From the IMG/VR virus record IMGVR_UViG_3300034108_002152, positions 1 to 45,284 of that record: 45,284 bases of DNA. One strand, 5' to 3'. The notes beneath the pieces were generated by a model, which searched no databases, had not been told where the DNA came from, and saw only the letters and a program-made list of their open reading frames with translations. The position numbers and the translations under genes were made by a program. This document shows positions 1-7,830 of the stretch, in pieces (position 1 is the first letter of the stretch; every line of letters starts with the position of its first letter). The stretch is from a virus.

Positions 1-103
1 AATAAGATTTGGAACCACCGGAACAACTTCAGATGAATTAATTGCTACTTATACCGGAAACAATCGAGGTTTAAATATGCAAAGAGTAAATATTTCATTT
101 TTA
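1..103. repeat. Left copy of 103-bp terminal direct repeat (circular closure)
   Basis: Bases 1-103 are identical to 45182-45284. It is a single coding segment present twice because the contig closes on itself. The likely cause is an assembler k-mer overlap on a circular or circularly permuted genome, not a biological terminal repeat. Confidence 0.9.
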
Positions 104-301
104 AGCGGGAATTTAGTTCGTGTTATCACTCCAACAACACCATTAATATCTGATGTTTTAGGAACTAGTGCTGTGTTTTCAAATGTTTCATTGACTTATT
201 CATCTGCATTTAAAATAACTATAACAGCTCAATTAGGTAATGCAACAGAAACTGCTTCTATTAGAACTTTAAGAGCTTCAAAAATTAAATCCATAACATA
301 A
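1..301 (+). CDS. Tail fibre / receptor-binding protein, C-terminal part (continues from 43800..45284)
   Basis: This is the end of a 560-residue protein that starts at 43800 and runs through the circular join. Codons here begin at base 2, which is the same phase as 45183 in the 103-bp overlap, and no stop interrupts the frame. The segment is rich in Thr, Ser, Val and Ile, as in beta-structured fibre tips, and ends at a TAA at 299-301. An internal ATG at 77 is not a real start because the frame is open upstream of it. The next gene follows after 2 nt, so the fibre is co-transcribed with accessory proteins. The role as distal adhesin is inferred from position, composition and the fibre-like motifs of the N-terminal part. 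Confidence 0.75.
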   Translation, partial: IRFGTTGTTSDELIATYTGNNRGLNMQRVNISFLSGNLVRVITPTTPLISDVLGTSAVFSNVSLTYSSAFKITITAQLGNATETASIRTLRASKIKSIT

Positions 302-303
302 TT

Positions 304-1038
304 ATGTATTACAAAACAGACGAAAACGGAAATTATTTAGGAGTAAAATCAGAAACGAATCAGGGTTGGGAGTTTTTCTCTACAACACCGTTGCCAGTTG
401 ATATTGCTAGAGTAAGAAATAACAATGGAGTTTGGGTAAATGCGGATACTGAAGAAGAAATAATTGCATTTCAAAAATCAACAATCGCTCTTTTTCATCT
501 TTATCCGGAGCTGGAAGGAATGAATCCAAAACTTTTGTCTTTAGACAATTTGGAAGGAATAAAACGCGATTCAACTTTAGCAGATAAAGGATTGAAAGGC
601 GAAAAAAAATACCGGAAAAAAAACCAATTGATTTGGAGTTCTGAAAAACGCTATTGGTTTCAAGAAGATGGCTACGATGACGGATTTCGTCGAATCACTA
701 AACTTTTCTATCTCGATGGTTCCATTGCCGATCAATGGGAAAACTTTTACCAATTATCGGAAGATGATAAAGAATTTTTCAAAAAACAACAGCGTGAATT
801 GATCTTTGAATATTTCAAAAGTCAACAACCTGATTTATTCAATTTATTGTACACTTTTTTCAAAGATGATATTGACCGCTATGTAATGAAAGGTGGATCG
901 GATTTAGCCGCTGTTTTGAAAGATGCTGCTACTAATCATACCGTTGAAATAGTCAGACAAACTTTATCAATGAAAGTGTCGACACAATCCGGCGGAACTG
1001 TCACTGTTTTGGATGGAATTTTATTTGAATTAGTATAA
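304..1038 (+). CDS. Hypothetical protein downstream of tail fibre (244 aa)
   Basis: Soluble protein of 244 residues, starting 2 nt after the fibre stop and overlapping the next gene at its last base, so it is part of the fibre operon. The N-terminus (MYYKTDENGNYLG) and early Trp/Asn-rich stretch look like a small beta-structured virion domain. The middle is charged and helical, and residues about 200-244 (TLSMKVSTQSGGTVTVLDG) again look beta. I do not recognise the family. Position just behind the fibre suggests a fibre chaperone, fibre cap or minor virion component, but this is inference from context only. Confidence 0.7.
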   Translation: MYYKTDENGNYLGVKSETNQGWEFFSTTPLPVDIARVRNNNGVWVNADTEEEIIAFQKSTIALFHLYPELEGMNPKLLSLDNLEGIKRDSTLADKGLKGEKKYRKKNQLIWSSEKRYWFQEDGYDDGFRRITKLFYLDGSIADQWENFYQLSEDDKEFFKKQQRELIFEYFKSQQPDLFNLLYTFFKDDIDRYVMKGGSDLAAVLKDAATNHTVEIVRQTLSMKVSTQSGGTVTVLDGILFELV

Positions 1039-1460
1039 TGAGAAAAGACCGTCTATATACCGATTTTACCGAGTTGGAAGCATCTGTGGCTGATGCGTGT
1101 TTGAAATCAGAACTTTGGGGTTTAGACTTCAAACACCCGCTAAGATTACTACATCACGAATTGTGGGAATCTTTTAAACGTGGTGAATTTAGGTATGATG
1201 GTCCTACTTTTTCAAAAAGCAAACATTCATCGACCATTTTTGAATTAGCCTCACTCAACCATGATAGAAGAAACTCCGAAGGATATGTAGGAAAAGCAGT
1301 TGACCGAGAAATGTTTGACATTATGATCACTTGCAATTATCCACTAGAGCTCATCATTGAACGATGGTTCCTAACACGATTCACCTTTTTGAACGTGTGG
1401 CGACATAAATTGAAAGGAACATTTAAAGCAAGTAAACCAATTAACATCTATAAACTATGA
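1038..1460 (+). CDS. Hypothetical protein (140 aa)
   Basis: Starts in the taATG overlap with the previous gene and overlaps the next by 4 nt, so translation is probably coupled. The product is soluble, mixed-charge and rich in aromatic residues, with a basic C-terminus. No motif or family is recognised. A short antisense reading frame in the same place has no support. Confidence 0.65.
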   Translation: MRKDRLYTDFTELEASVADACLKSELWGLDFKHPLRLLHHELWESFKRGEFRYDGPTFSKSKHSSTIFELASLNHDRRNSEGYVGKAVDREMFDIMITCNYPLELIIERWFLTRFTFLNVWRHKLKGTFKASKPINIYKL

Positions 1461-2104
1461 AAGATTTTGTTATTAAGTACAAATGGGTGATTAGTACCAT
1501 TCTAATCATTTTAATGCAAGTTCAAGAACTTGTTGAAATTTCTCAGGGATTAAAACTGACCGTTCAAATTTTATTAATTGCCTTAACTGTTTTAACACAG
1601 CGAGCGGAATTATTAGAAATTCAATCTAACAATGATGCAGCCACCATGGAACGAAGCGTCGAGAGAACCGGCAACAAACCAAGAGCTTTCATTTCCATCA
1701 CCATTCATAAAATGATATGGAAATTGATAAAAGAAATTCCAACCGATTTTCAACGAAAAAACATTACCTGGAAAGAAAACATCCCAAGCCATTTATTGTT
1801 AGGGGGCGGAATGTTATTCCTAATGATGCCTTTCTCATTAACAGGATTGCCGCAATGGTTTATTCTAACCTTTGCCTCCTTTTCTGCCATTTGTTTAGGA
1901 ATGTGCATTGAGGCTATTCAGTCATGGTTTTTTGATGGAATTCCATCCGATAGAGATATTCGTTGGGGATGGTATGGCTACTTTCTTTTCATTCCGGTTT
2001 ATTTCATTTTTCAAAACATTGGTCCAGGAGTTGTGGCGGATATTTTGATGGCTCTCACTTTATTTTTAATTGCGTTCGTGTTGCACTATTTAAACAGAAA
2101 ATAA
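1457..2104 (+). CDS. Multi-pass membrane protein (215 aa)
   Basis: Hydrophobic stretches are visible around residues 10-24, 33-48, 111-130, 133-152, 174-193 and 197-211, so five or six membrane segments are likely, with a soluble loop of about 60 residues between the second and third. It lies between fibre-associated genes and the lysis module. It is longer and has more segments than a typical holin, so a holin call is only one possibility; a superinfection-exclusion or envelope protein would fit as well. Start is the ATG overlapping the preceding stop by 4 nt. Confidence 0.65.
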   Translation: MKDFVIKYKWVISTILIILMQVQELVEISQGLKLTVQILLIALTVLTQRAELLEIQSNNDAATMERSVERTGNKPRAFISITIHKMIWKLIKEIPTDFQRKNITWKENIPSHLLLGGGMLFLMMPFSLTGLPQWFILTFASFSAICLGMCIEAIQSWFFDGIPSDRDIRWGWYGYFLFIPVYFIFQNIGPGVVADILMALTLFLIAFVLHYLNRK

Positions 2105-2107
2105 TAA

Positions 2108-2644
2108 ATGATTATACCGTGTCAAATTCGTTCTCATTTAGTGCCGTTTCTCTTTGAACAATTCGAAGGAAAACAGGCATCTTATCAAGGCACTACAGTT
2201 TCTTCAATTCGGTTTCTTCCTTCAAGTTCAATTGCAAAATTTCTTTATGAACTGATGGATTATAAAAAGAAACGAGGCAAACAAGACCATTTTGTGATGT
2301 ACTTGACCATTGAACGAAAAAAAAACCTGAACTATTCAGGAATGATCTACACGGATAATCATGGAGTAAAAGAAAAATTATTGCTTCCAGAAGAAAAAGT
2401 AAAAGCGTTCAACAGTTTGCTGGAGGACATCTTTCGCATTGCGTTGGTTTTTCATGTGAAAGGTTGCGTTAAATCGGGAATGAGTGTGATGAATTCATTA
2501 GAAGCATTTGCTTCAGAATATGACTTGGAAGAAAACGGAATCGAAGTTGAAAACCTCCGACAGCTCTACTACCGTGAAAAAAAAACTAATCTTTTCTCCA
2601 GGTTGCAATTTCAAAGCTCCAATAGAGTAGTGAATTACTGTTAA
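2108..2644 (+). CDS. Hypothetical protein (178 aa), last gene of the fibre operon
   Basis: Soluble, basic protein of mixed alpha/beta character, starting 3 nt after the previous stop. Lys-rich segments occur near residues 53-76 and 151-160. I see no catalytic or nucleic-acid-binding motif that names it. The next gene has its own late-type promoter right after this stop, so this gene probably closes its transcription unit. No terminator hairpin is evident between them. Confidence 0.6.
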   Translation: MIIPCQIRSHLVPFLFEQFEGKQASYQGTTVSSIRFLPSSSIAKFLYELMDYKKKRGKQDHFVMYLTIERKKNLNYSGMIYTDNHGVKEKLLLPEEKVKAFNSLLEDIFRIALVFHVKGCVKSGMSVMNSLEAFASEYDLEENGIEVENLRQLYYREKKTNLFSRLQFQSSNRVVNYC

Positions 2645-2646
2645 AC

Positions 2647-2684
2647 CATGTTACAAAAAAGCCCTTAATTGAAAAGTATTTTTG
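2647..2684 (+). promoter_or_regulatory. Late promoter A (CATGTTACA class) for the lysis module
   Basis: CATGTTACA at 2647-2655, then 21 bp, then TATTTTTG at 2677-2684, which fits the Bacteroidota -7 consensus TAnnTTTG. The start codon of the first lysis gene is 12 nt further on. The same two elements at the same spacing occur at 4684, 8708, 15232 and 22327. Confidence 0.7.
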
Positions 2685-2695
2685 AATAAAAAAAA

Positions 2696-2893
2696 ATGGA
2701 CTTTCAAGATTTTAAACTGTTTTTTTTAAATGTAACTACGTTTCTGGCTATTGAGTTTTCATCAGCAGATGCTTTTCTTAAATTTATTTTAGTTGCTATT
2801 TCTATCGGATATACAACGCATAAGTGGTATCTACTGCATACAACTAATAAAAAAGCAAAAAAGGATAACAAAAAATCAGATGAAGATATTTGA
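2696..2893 (+). CDS. Small membrane protein, holin candidate (65 aa)
   Basis: A 65-residue protein with a hydrophobic segment at about residues 25-42 and a weaker one at 8-20, ending in a very Lys/Asp-rich tail (KKAKKDNKKSDEDI). Small size, hydrophobic core and charged C-terminus, plus position as first gene of an operon that also encodes the endolysin, fit a holin. It overlaps the next gene, another small membrane protein, by 14 nt, so the pair may act as holin and antiholin. This assignment rests on topology and context, not on a recognised family. Confidence 0.6.
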   Translation: MDFQDFKLFFLNVTTFLAIEFSSADAFLKFILVAISIGYTTHKWYLLHTTNKKAKKDNKKSDEDI

Positions 2894-3140
2894 TGATACA
2901 CTCAAGGTAAAAGGAAAATGGTCAAGAACATCACTAACGATGTTCGTTTCTTTTTGTTTGGCTATTTTCATAGGAATAGGCATTGTTATTGCCAGTTATT
3001 TTTTTAAAATAACTGATAATCGTGATGCCATTGCGGTGTTTGATTCCTTTATGCTTTTAGTTTTTGGTCTGTCTGGGATTACTGTTTTTAATAAATTAAC
3101 GCCTTCTAAAGAGGAAAATACTAACGAAACACTAGGATAA
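2880..3140 (+). CDS. Small membrane protein, holin/antiholin candidate (86 aa)
   Basis: Starts at the ATG at 2880 (MKIFDDTLKVKGKWSRTSL). An in-frame ATG further upstream at 2793 would give a tail that merely shadows the preceding gene. Two membrane segments are visible, around residues 18-42 and 53-72, with an acidic C-terminus. It ends 2 nt before the endolysin start. Position and topology make it a second holin-type candidate. Confidence 0.65.
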   Translation: MKIFDDTLKVKGKWSRTSLTMFVSFCLAIFIGIGIVIASYFFKITDNRDAIAVFDSFMLLVFGLSGITVFNKLTPSKEENTNETLG

Positions 3141-3142
3141 TT

Positions 3143-3607
3143 ATGGTAACATCTGCACAATGTCTAAAAAAATACGGAGATCCAAACTTATTAGAAACTC
3201 AAACAAAAAATTTTCAAATTTGGTTGGTTGATGAAGATATTCAAAAAGCATTTAGCCATGTTAGGTTTTCTGCTGTTGGAACCATTGGCTTTCCAAAGAA
3301 AATATTTGTAAACAAAGATTTTCAGCCTGTTTTAGAAAAAGCTCTGCGAAATGTAATCGATAGAGGTTTAGCCAAGGAAATGAAAACTTGGGATGGTTGT
3401 TTTATTATCCGACAAAAAAGAGGATTAAGTTCTATGTCTATACATAGTTGGGCAAATGCTATTGATGTAAATGCGGCAGAGAATGGTTTAGGCAAAGAGC
3501 CTAAATTGTCTGATGCTTTTGTAAAATGCTTTACAGATGCCGGATGTGATTGGGGCGGAACCTGGACACGGAAAGACGGAATGCATTTTCAAATTAAATC
3601 AATATGA
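3143..3607 (+). CDS. Endolysin, M15-family D,D-/L,D-peptidase (154 aa)
   Basis: Peptidoglycan peptidase of the zinc-dependent M15 (VanY/D-Ala-D-Ala carboxypeptidase-like) group. The signature is the SIHSWANAIDVN segment at residues 99-110, giving zinc ligands His101 and Asp108, and GMHFQ near the C-terminus with His148 as third ligand; Asp136 in CDWGG may be the catalytic acid side. The length is normal for single-domain phage M15 lysins. There is no signal peptide, so release would depend on the membrane proteins encoded just upstream. It starts 2 nt after the second holin candidate. Confidence 0.85.
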   Translation: MVTSAQCLKKYGDPNLLETQTKNFQIWLVDEDIQKAFSHVRFSAVGTIGFPKKIFVNKDFQPVLEKALRNVIDRGLAKEMKTWDGCFIIRQKRGLSSMSIHSWANAIDVNAAENGLGKEPKLSDAFVKCFTDAGCDWGGTWTRKDGMHFQIKSI

Positions 3608-3645
3608 AACTCCTCTTTCTACTTTAAATTCAAGAATAAAAAATA

Positions 3646-3975
3646 ATGGGAAGAATTGTCTATATCGTCGGAACCGGCGTTGGAATGACTGTTGAAAGAT
3701 TTTGTCAAGTTCATGCTAACGATATTTTTCTTGTTGAATTAGTAAAACAAGTTCCTGAACAAGTGCTTGAAGGCAAAACGCTGACCTTACATAATTGTTC
3801 AGTCGCTCCGTATGATATTTTAACCGTACCCGAAAACTTTAATCATCATTATCATGAAAAAATCAATTCCTTACCTTATCATCGCCGCACTCGTCGTAGT
3901 GATATTTCTTCAAAACAGTTGCGAGCCAAACCCCTCCAAACCACAAAGTATCGTTATTCCCGAAAAGGAAGGTAA
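3646..3975 (+). CDS. Hypothetical protein (109 aa) overlapping the spanin-like gene
   Basis: The first ~70 residues (MGRIVYIVGTGVGMTVERF onward) read as a normal protein. The remaining ~40 are basic and low in hydrophobic content, and are encoded by the same DNA as the signal anchor of the next gene in another frame (122-nt overlap). The tail may therefore be a by-product of the overlap, or part of a nested lysis-gene arrangement. No family is recognised. The gene lies 38 nt behind the endolysin, in the place where spanin genes are usual. Confidence 0.5.
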   Translation: MGRIVYIVGTGVGMTVERFCQVHANDIFLVELVKQVPEQVLEGKTLTLHNCSVAPYDILTVPENFNHHYHEKINSLPYHRRTRRSDISSKQLRAKPLQTTKYRYSRKGR

Positions 3976-4495
3976 ATCGCCAATCACTAAACCTGAACAG
4001 GTGGTGATTACTCCAAAAAAACCGGTTGTTATTCCAAAAGGGAATAAGAGCCAGGAAGAAATTAATTTTCTTCAAAATCAAATTGATTCCTTGCTCAAGC
4101 AAAATGCAGCCATGGAAGAAGCTTTTGCCAACGAAACAGATTCTTTAAAACAGGAATTATACAATAAAGCCATTGCTCTACGGCTTTATGAAAACAAATT
4201 CAGCGACGATGATGTTGAGATTAATACTACCGGTGTAGTTCGTGGCGAAATCCAATCGATGATTTTTGAGTATAAAATCAAAGCCAAAACAATCGAAGCT
4301 CCGGCAGAAAAAGAAGTCACCTTTCGTCTGATGGGTGGAGTGGAGTTTGGAAACACATTAGAATTTGATTCGTTCCTGGTGAAAGGAAACTTAGGTTTTC
4401 AAAACAAAAAAGGAAACATCTTCACGGCTTCCTTCGACACAGAACAACGAATTTGGGTTGGTTACAACGCGTCAATCTTTAGAATCAAAAACTAA
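3854..4495 (+). CDS. Membrane-anchored coiled-coil protein, spanin-like (213 aa)
   Basis: N-terminal signal anchor at about residues 4-20 followed by NSC (Cys23), a Pro/Lys-rich linker at 25-60, a heptad-like coiled coil at about 66-115, and a C-terminal beta-rich domain. Cys23 could be a lipobox cysteine, but the residues before it are a poor match, so an inner-membrane i-spanin is as likely as a lipoprotein. It lies in the lysis operon after the endolysin, and its anchor is encoded within the 3' end of the previous gene. The role in disrupting the outer membrane is inferred from architecture and place. Confidence 0.6.
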   Translation: MKKSIPYLIIAALVVVIFLQNSCEPNPSKPQSIVIPEKEGKSPITKPEQVVITPKKPVVIPKGNKSQEEINFLQNQIDSLLKQNAAMEEAFANETDSLKQELYNKAIALRLYENKFSDDDVEINTTGVVRGEIQSMIFEYKIKAKTIEAPAEKEVTFRLMGGVEFGNTLEFDSFLVKGNLGFQNKKGNIFTASFDTEQRIWVGYNASIFRIKN

Positions 4496-4668
4496 TGGAA
4501 AAAAAACTTTCCTCTTTAAAATTAAAAAAAGTGCAATTGGTAGACCAAATGACAATGTTGTCTTCTATTAGTGATCACTTTTATATTCAGCTCGGAAAAC
4601 TTGAAGTAGAAATTATTCTCCTCGAAAAAGCAATAGTCAGAACGGCTAAAAACCCTTTAGAAGATTGA
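4495..4668 (+). CDS. Small helical protein (57 aa), last gene of the lysis operon
   Basis: Short frame starting in the taATG overlap with the previous stop and ending in TGA at 4666-4668. The product (MEKKLSSLKLKKVQLVDQ..., ending KNPLEDs last residues LED) is strongly helical with heptad-spaced Leu, Val and Ile and may form a coiled coil. Tight overlap and sensible amino-acid use support a real gene. No function is recognised; pairing with the upstream coiled-coil protein is possible. Confidence 0.6.
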   Translation: MEKKLSSLKLKKVQLVDQMTMLSSISDHFYIQLGKLEVEIILLEKAIVRTAKNPLED

Positions 4669-4683
4669 AAAACCTCAAAAAAC

Positions 4684-4721
4684 CATGTTACAACAGTTTT
4701 TTTACAAAAGGTCGACTTTCG
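4684..4721 (+). promoter_or_regulatory. Late promoter B (CATGTTACA class) for the capsid operon
   Basis: CATGTTACA at 4684-4692 and a degenerate -7 box, GACTTTCG, at 4714-4721, again 21 bp apart. It is the weakest -7 of the five but keeps the invariant A, T and G positions. The protease start codon follows 15 nt later. Confidence 0.6.
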
Positions 4722-4735
4722 TAAAAAAATAGATC

Positions 4736-5626
4736 ATGAGATTAAATCCGTTATTATCTGAAATATCTCGAGGGTTATGGTGTATGCACATTCCTTCTTT
4801 GGAAATTTATGGTGTTTTAGCTCATAAATTAATCACCGGTGAAAAAATAGAAATGCCTACTGCTAACCAAGATCCTAAAGCCCTGGTTAACTACTTCACA
4901 GAGTCCGGTTCACAAATCAAAATGAATTCTGACGGTCAATACAATTTGCCTAGAAATAGTATCGCAGTAGTAGACATGATTGGAGCCATTATCAAATATG
5001 GCGATTGGTGTACATACGGAGCGGACGAAATTGTTTCTGCTTTGTTTGAAGCCGACAGAAATCCGAACGTAGCAGCTATTGTTTTAAATGTAGATGGTCC
5101 TGGCGGTTCTGTGTCGGCTATTGCTCCGTTCAAAGATTTCGGAATGCGTAAAACAAAACCGGTTGTTGGTTTGTATGATCAATGTTGTTCTGCTCATTTA
5201 TACAGTATGCTTGTTTGTGCTGACCATGTGATGGCATCCAATGACATTTCCGCTCAAATTGGTTCAGTTGGTGTGGTTTTATCCTGGAGAGAAAACAAAG
5301 CTTATTTAGAAAGCCTTGGCTATAAATTCCACGAAGTTTATCCGGATGAATCAGAAAACAAAAATGAAGCATTCCGTTTGGCGATGGATGGAAAGTATGA
5401 TATGATTAAACAAGAAATGCTTTCGCCAATGGCTGTTAATTTTCAAAATGCTGTGAAAGCAGCTCGTCCAAAATTAGATTTAAGAGAACCCGGAGTATTG
5501 ACCGGAAAAACCTTTTTCACCGATAAAGCTATCGGATTGAATTTGGTTGACGGAATGGGGAATCTAAAAGATGCCATGAACATGGCCCTTATGTTGAGTG
5601 AAATGAATCACTATAAAAATTATTAA
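4736..5626 (+). CDS. Prohead protease, S49 (SppA/protease IV-like) family (296 aa)
   Basis: S49-type serine peptidase expected to mature the procapsid. Visible family features: the crotonase-like core with IVLNVDGPGGSVSA at about 115-128, the nucleophile region CCSAHLYSMLVCADHVMAS at 150-168 with Ser152 as candidate catalytic serine, and IGSVGV at 175-180. Fold, spacing and length fit phage prohead proteases of this family. It is the first gene behind late promoter B and lies directly upstream of the capsid gene, the usual order for protease and capsid. In the SppA family Ser and Lys form the dyad; the Lys is not assigned here. Confidence 0.85.
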   Translation: MRLNPLLSEISRGLWCMHIPSLEIYGVLAHKLITGEKIEMPTANQDPKALVNYFTESGSQIKMNSDGQYNLPRNSIAVVDMIGAIIKYGDWCTYGADEIVSALFEADRNPNVAAIVLNVDGPGGSVSAIAPFKDFGMRKTKPVVGLYDQCCSAHLYSMLVCADHVMASNDISAQIGSVGVVLSWRENKAYLESLGYKFHEVYPDESENKNEAFRLAMDGKYDMIKQEMLSPMAVNFQNAVKAARPKLDLREPGVLTGKTFFTDKAIGLNLVDGMGNLKDAMNMALMLSEMNHYKNY

Positions 5627-5644
5627 CTTAATCTATTTACTACT

Positions 5645-7804
5645 ATGAAATGGAAATTTATGGCCAAAACGGTCGCTTTTCTACTTTCTTTTTTAGACGT
5701 CAATGAGATGCCCGTAAATGCGGAAAAGAAAGAAATTGATTTTAGTGCGGCTCAGGAAGAAAAACTGAAAACCGCCTTTAACGAAGAACAATTGGCTGAC
5801 ATGAAAAAAGCTTTGAACAAAGAGCTTCAGGCCATGGAAGACAACTCCTTGACGCTAAAAGCGATTCAAGATGAAATCGATGCCCTTGTGAAAGAATCAG
5901 GGTTAACAGCAGAAGAAATTAAAACAGCCGCCGGCACTCGTGATGGTGATCCTGATTTAGCTGCAAAAGTGAAAGCATTAGGTCAAAAAATGGCCGACTA
6001 TGATGCTAAGTTTTTGAAGTTAATGGATGAGTCATTGGGAGATAGTCCTGAAGCTATAATTAAAAATGCCTCTCCAAAAGTGAAACACAACGCAACCCAT
6101 TTATTTGCATCAGGCAAAGGTTATGATGCATTGGATAGACCTTGGAACAGAAAAGCGGCAGCATTAGCATCGGGTAATATGACCGTTAGTGCAACAGACT
6201 TTACGGACCAACCAACGATTCAGAAGTTAAATGATGATATGAAATTATATTATCGTGAAAACCCAACTGAATTAAAGTCGTTAACTCGTGATAAATTTGG
6301 TTTACCTGATTTTTGGCCTACCAGAACTAAAGTAGATGATTTAGTGGCTGATGCTTCTATCGCTACTGCAGAAGTTTCTCAAAGTAGAAAACTTCCTTGG
6401 TTACCAAAAAACAAACAAACCATTCAAGCAGAAGAAGGAAAAATATTCCCTATCCAAATTGATGCTGAATTCATTGGATTCAGACTTCAAAAAATGGAAG
6501 CTAGCTGGTTGAACATGATGAACAAAGAAGGTTCTCAACCTTATAAAGAATCATTCGTTCGTTTCTTAGTTTCAGAAATCGACAAAAAAGCAAGAATCGA
6601 AGACCGTGTGGCTACCATCAAAGGTATTTATGTGGAAACTCCGGAAAATGCTACTGAAGCAGGTAGAGCTTTAAATCGTCAAAACGGTTTATTGTACTTA
6701 GCTCAACAAGCTCGTGATGTAACTAAAAAATACCGTCCGTTTGATTTAGGGTTACCTACCACTACAAACATTGTAGATTATGTAGATAATTTCATTAAGC
6801 AATTGCCACAAGACGTAAGAGAGCAACAAGGTTTGGTGCTTTATTTATCTGACGAGTGGTTAAGAGCATACAAACGTAGATCAGAAACTTTGTTTGGAAC
6901 AAACATGGATTATTCAGGTTATCCTGAAACGCCAAAAGATTATCCGAACGTGAAGTTCCAACGATTAATCGACATGGGAGGTTCTGACTTTATGTTCTTG
7001 ACTTTTGATGATAACATCGAAATCCTTGAAAACGTTCCGGCTGAAAAATCAATGTACAAATTTGAGTACTTACTTAGAAAAATGTACATCTGGGCTGACT
7101 ACAAAATGGGTATTCGTTTCATTCACATTGGTAACACAGTGGAAGCTGGTGATCCAGATGAGTTTAAAGTACAAACAGTTTGGTCAAACACTGCTCCTAT
7201 TTTTACAAGAGATACTTTTGTGCCATTCCACGAAACATCTGCAGGAACTGCATTGAAACTACCATTTAACAATGTTTATGTTGCTAAAAACAGAACTTCA
7301 AACGTGGTAAGTATTTCTAACTATGCAGATTATGCTGGTCAAGTAATCAAAATTAAAGGTGATGCGGCTCTTGCAACCAACGTATTGGTGAAAGATGACA
7401 ATGCAAAAATCAATTTAACTGCTGATTTTGCATTGAATACTGGTGGAACTTTGACATTGTATGTGCCATTAACTGGTGTTCCTGTAGAAGTTTCTAGAAC
7501 TACTACTCCAGAAACAGTTGCTACAGCTGATGTAAGCTTCAATACAAATGCTATTGATGCTAACTTAGGAGTTGTTTATAAAGCCGCTCATACAGTTACA
7601 ACTGCTATTACTACCGTTCTGAATGGTGTTCCAGGAAAAACAATTGCTATTTATGGAACTGACGCAGTAGGTGTAAATGTAACACTTTCAACTACTGGTA
7701 ATATCAAGTTAGCATCTGCTGCTACTTTGGATACTGCAGCTCACTATATCGAGTTGACCTTGATAGATGGTTTATGGCAAGAAACTAAACGTGTAATTGC
7801 TTAA
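5645..7804 (+). CDS. Major capsid protein with N-terminal scaffold region and C-terminal extra domain (719 aa)
   Basis: Large virion protein after the prohead protease. Residues about 25-165 are charged, helical and coiled-coil-like, as in scaffolding delta domains removed by protease. Residues about 165-510 (from KVKHNATHLFASGKGYDALDR) form a mixed domain with the long Asp/Tyr-rich stretches of HK97-like capsid proteins. From about 540 onward the chain is Thr/Val/Ala-rich with beta repeats, ending IELTLIDGLWQETKRVIA, a decoration-like domain. The three-part layout explains the large size. Met6 is an alternative start. The capsid role is inferred from gene order, size and layout; the fold was not tested. 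Confidence 0.75.
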   Translation: MKWKFMAKTVAFLLSFLDVNEMPVNAEKKEIDFSAAQEEKLKTAFNEEQLADMKKALNKELQAMEDNSLTLKAIQDEIDALVKESGLTAEEIKTAAGTRDGDPDLAAKVKALGQKMADYDAKFLKLMDESLGDSPEAIIKNASPKVKHNATHLFASGKGYDALDRPWNRKAAALASGNMTVSATDFTDQPTIQKLNDDMKLYYRENPTELKSLTRDKFGLPDFWPTRTKVDDLVADASIATAEVSQSRKLPWLPKNKQTIQAEEGKIFPIQIDAEFIGFRLQKMEASWLNMMNKEGSQPYKESFVRFLVSEIDKKARIEDRVATIKGIYVETPENATEAGRALNRQNGLLYLAQQARDVTKKYRPFDLGLPTTTNIVDYVDNFIKQLPQDVREQQGLVLYLSDEWLRAYKRRSETLFGTNMDYSGYPETPKDYPNVKFQRLIDMGGSDFMFLTFDDNIEILENVPAEKSMYKFEYLLRKMYIWADYKMGIRFIHIGNTVEAGDPDEFKVQTVWSNTAPIFTRDTFVPFHETSAGTALKLPFNNVYVAKNRTSNVVSISNYADYAGQVIKIKGDAALATNVLVKDDNAKINLTADFALNTGGTLTLYVPLTGVPVEVSRTTTPETVATADVSFNTNAIDANLGVVYKAAHTVTTAITTVLNGVPGKTIAIYGTDAVGVNVTLSTTGNIKLASAATLDTAAHYIELTLIDGLWQETKRVIA

Positions 7805-7830
7805 TTAGTAAGCTTTAATAATATAAGATA

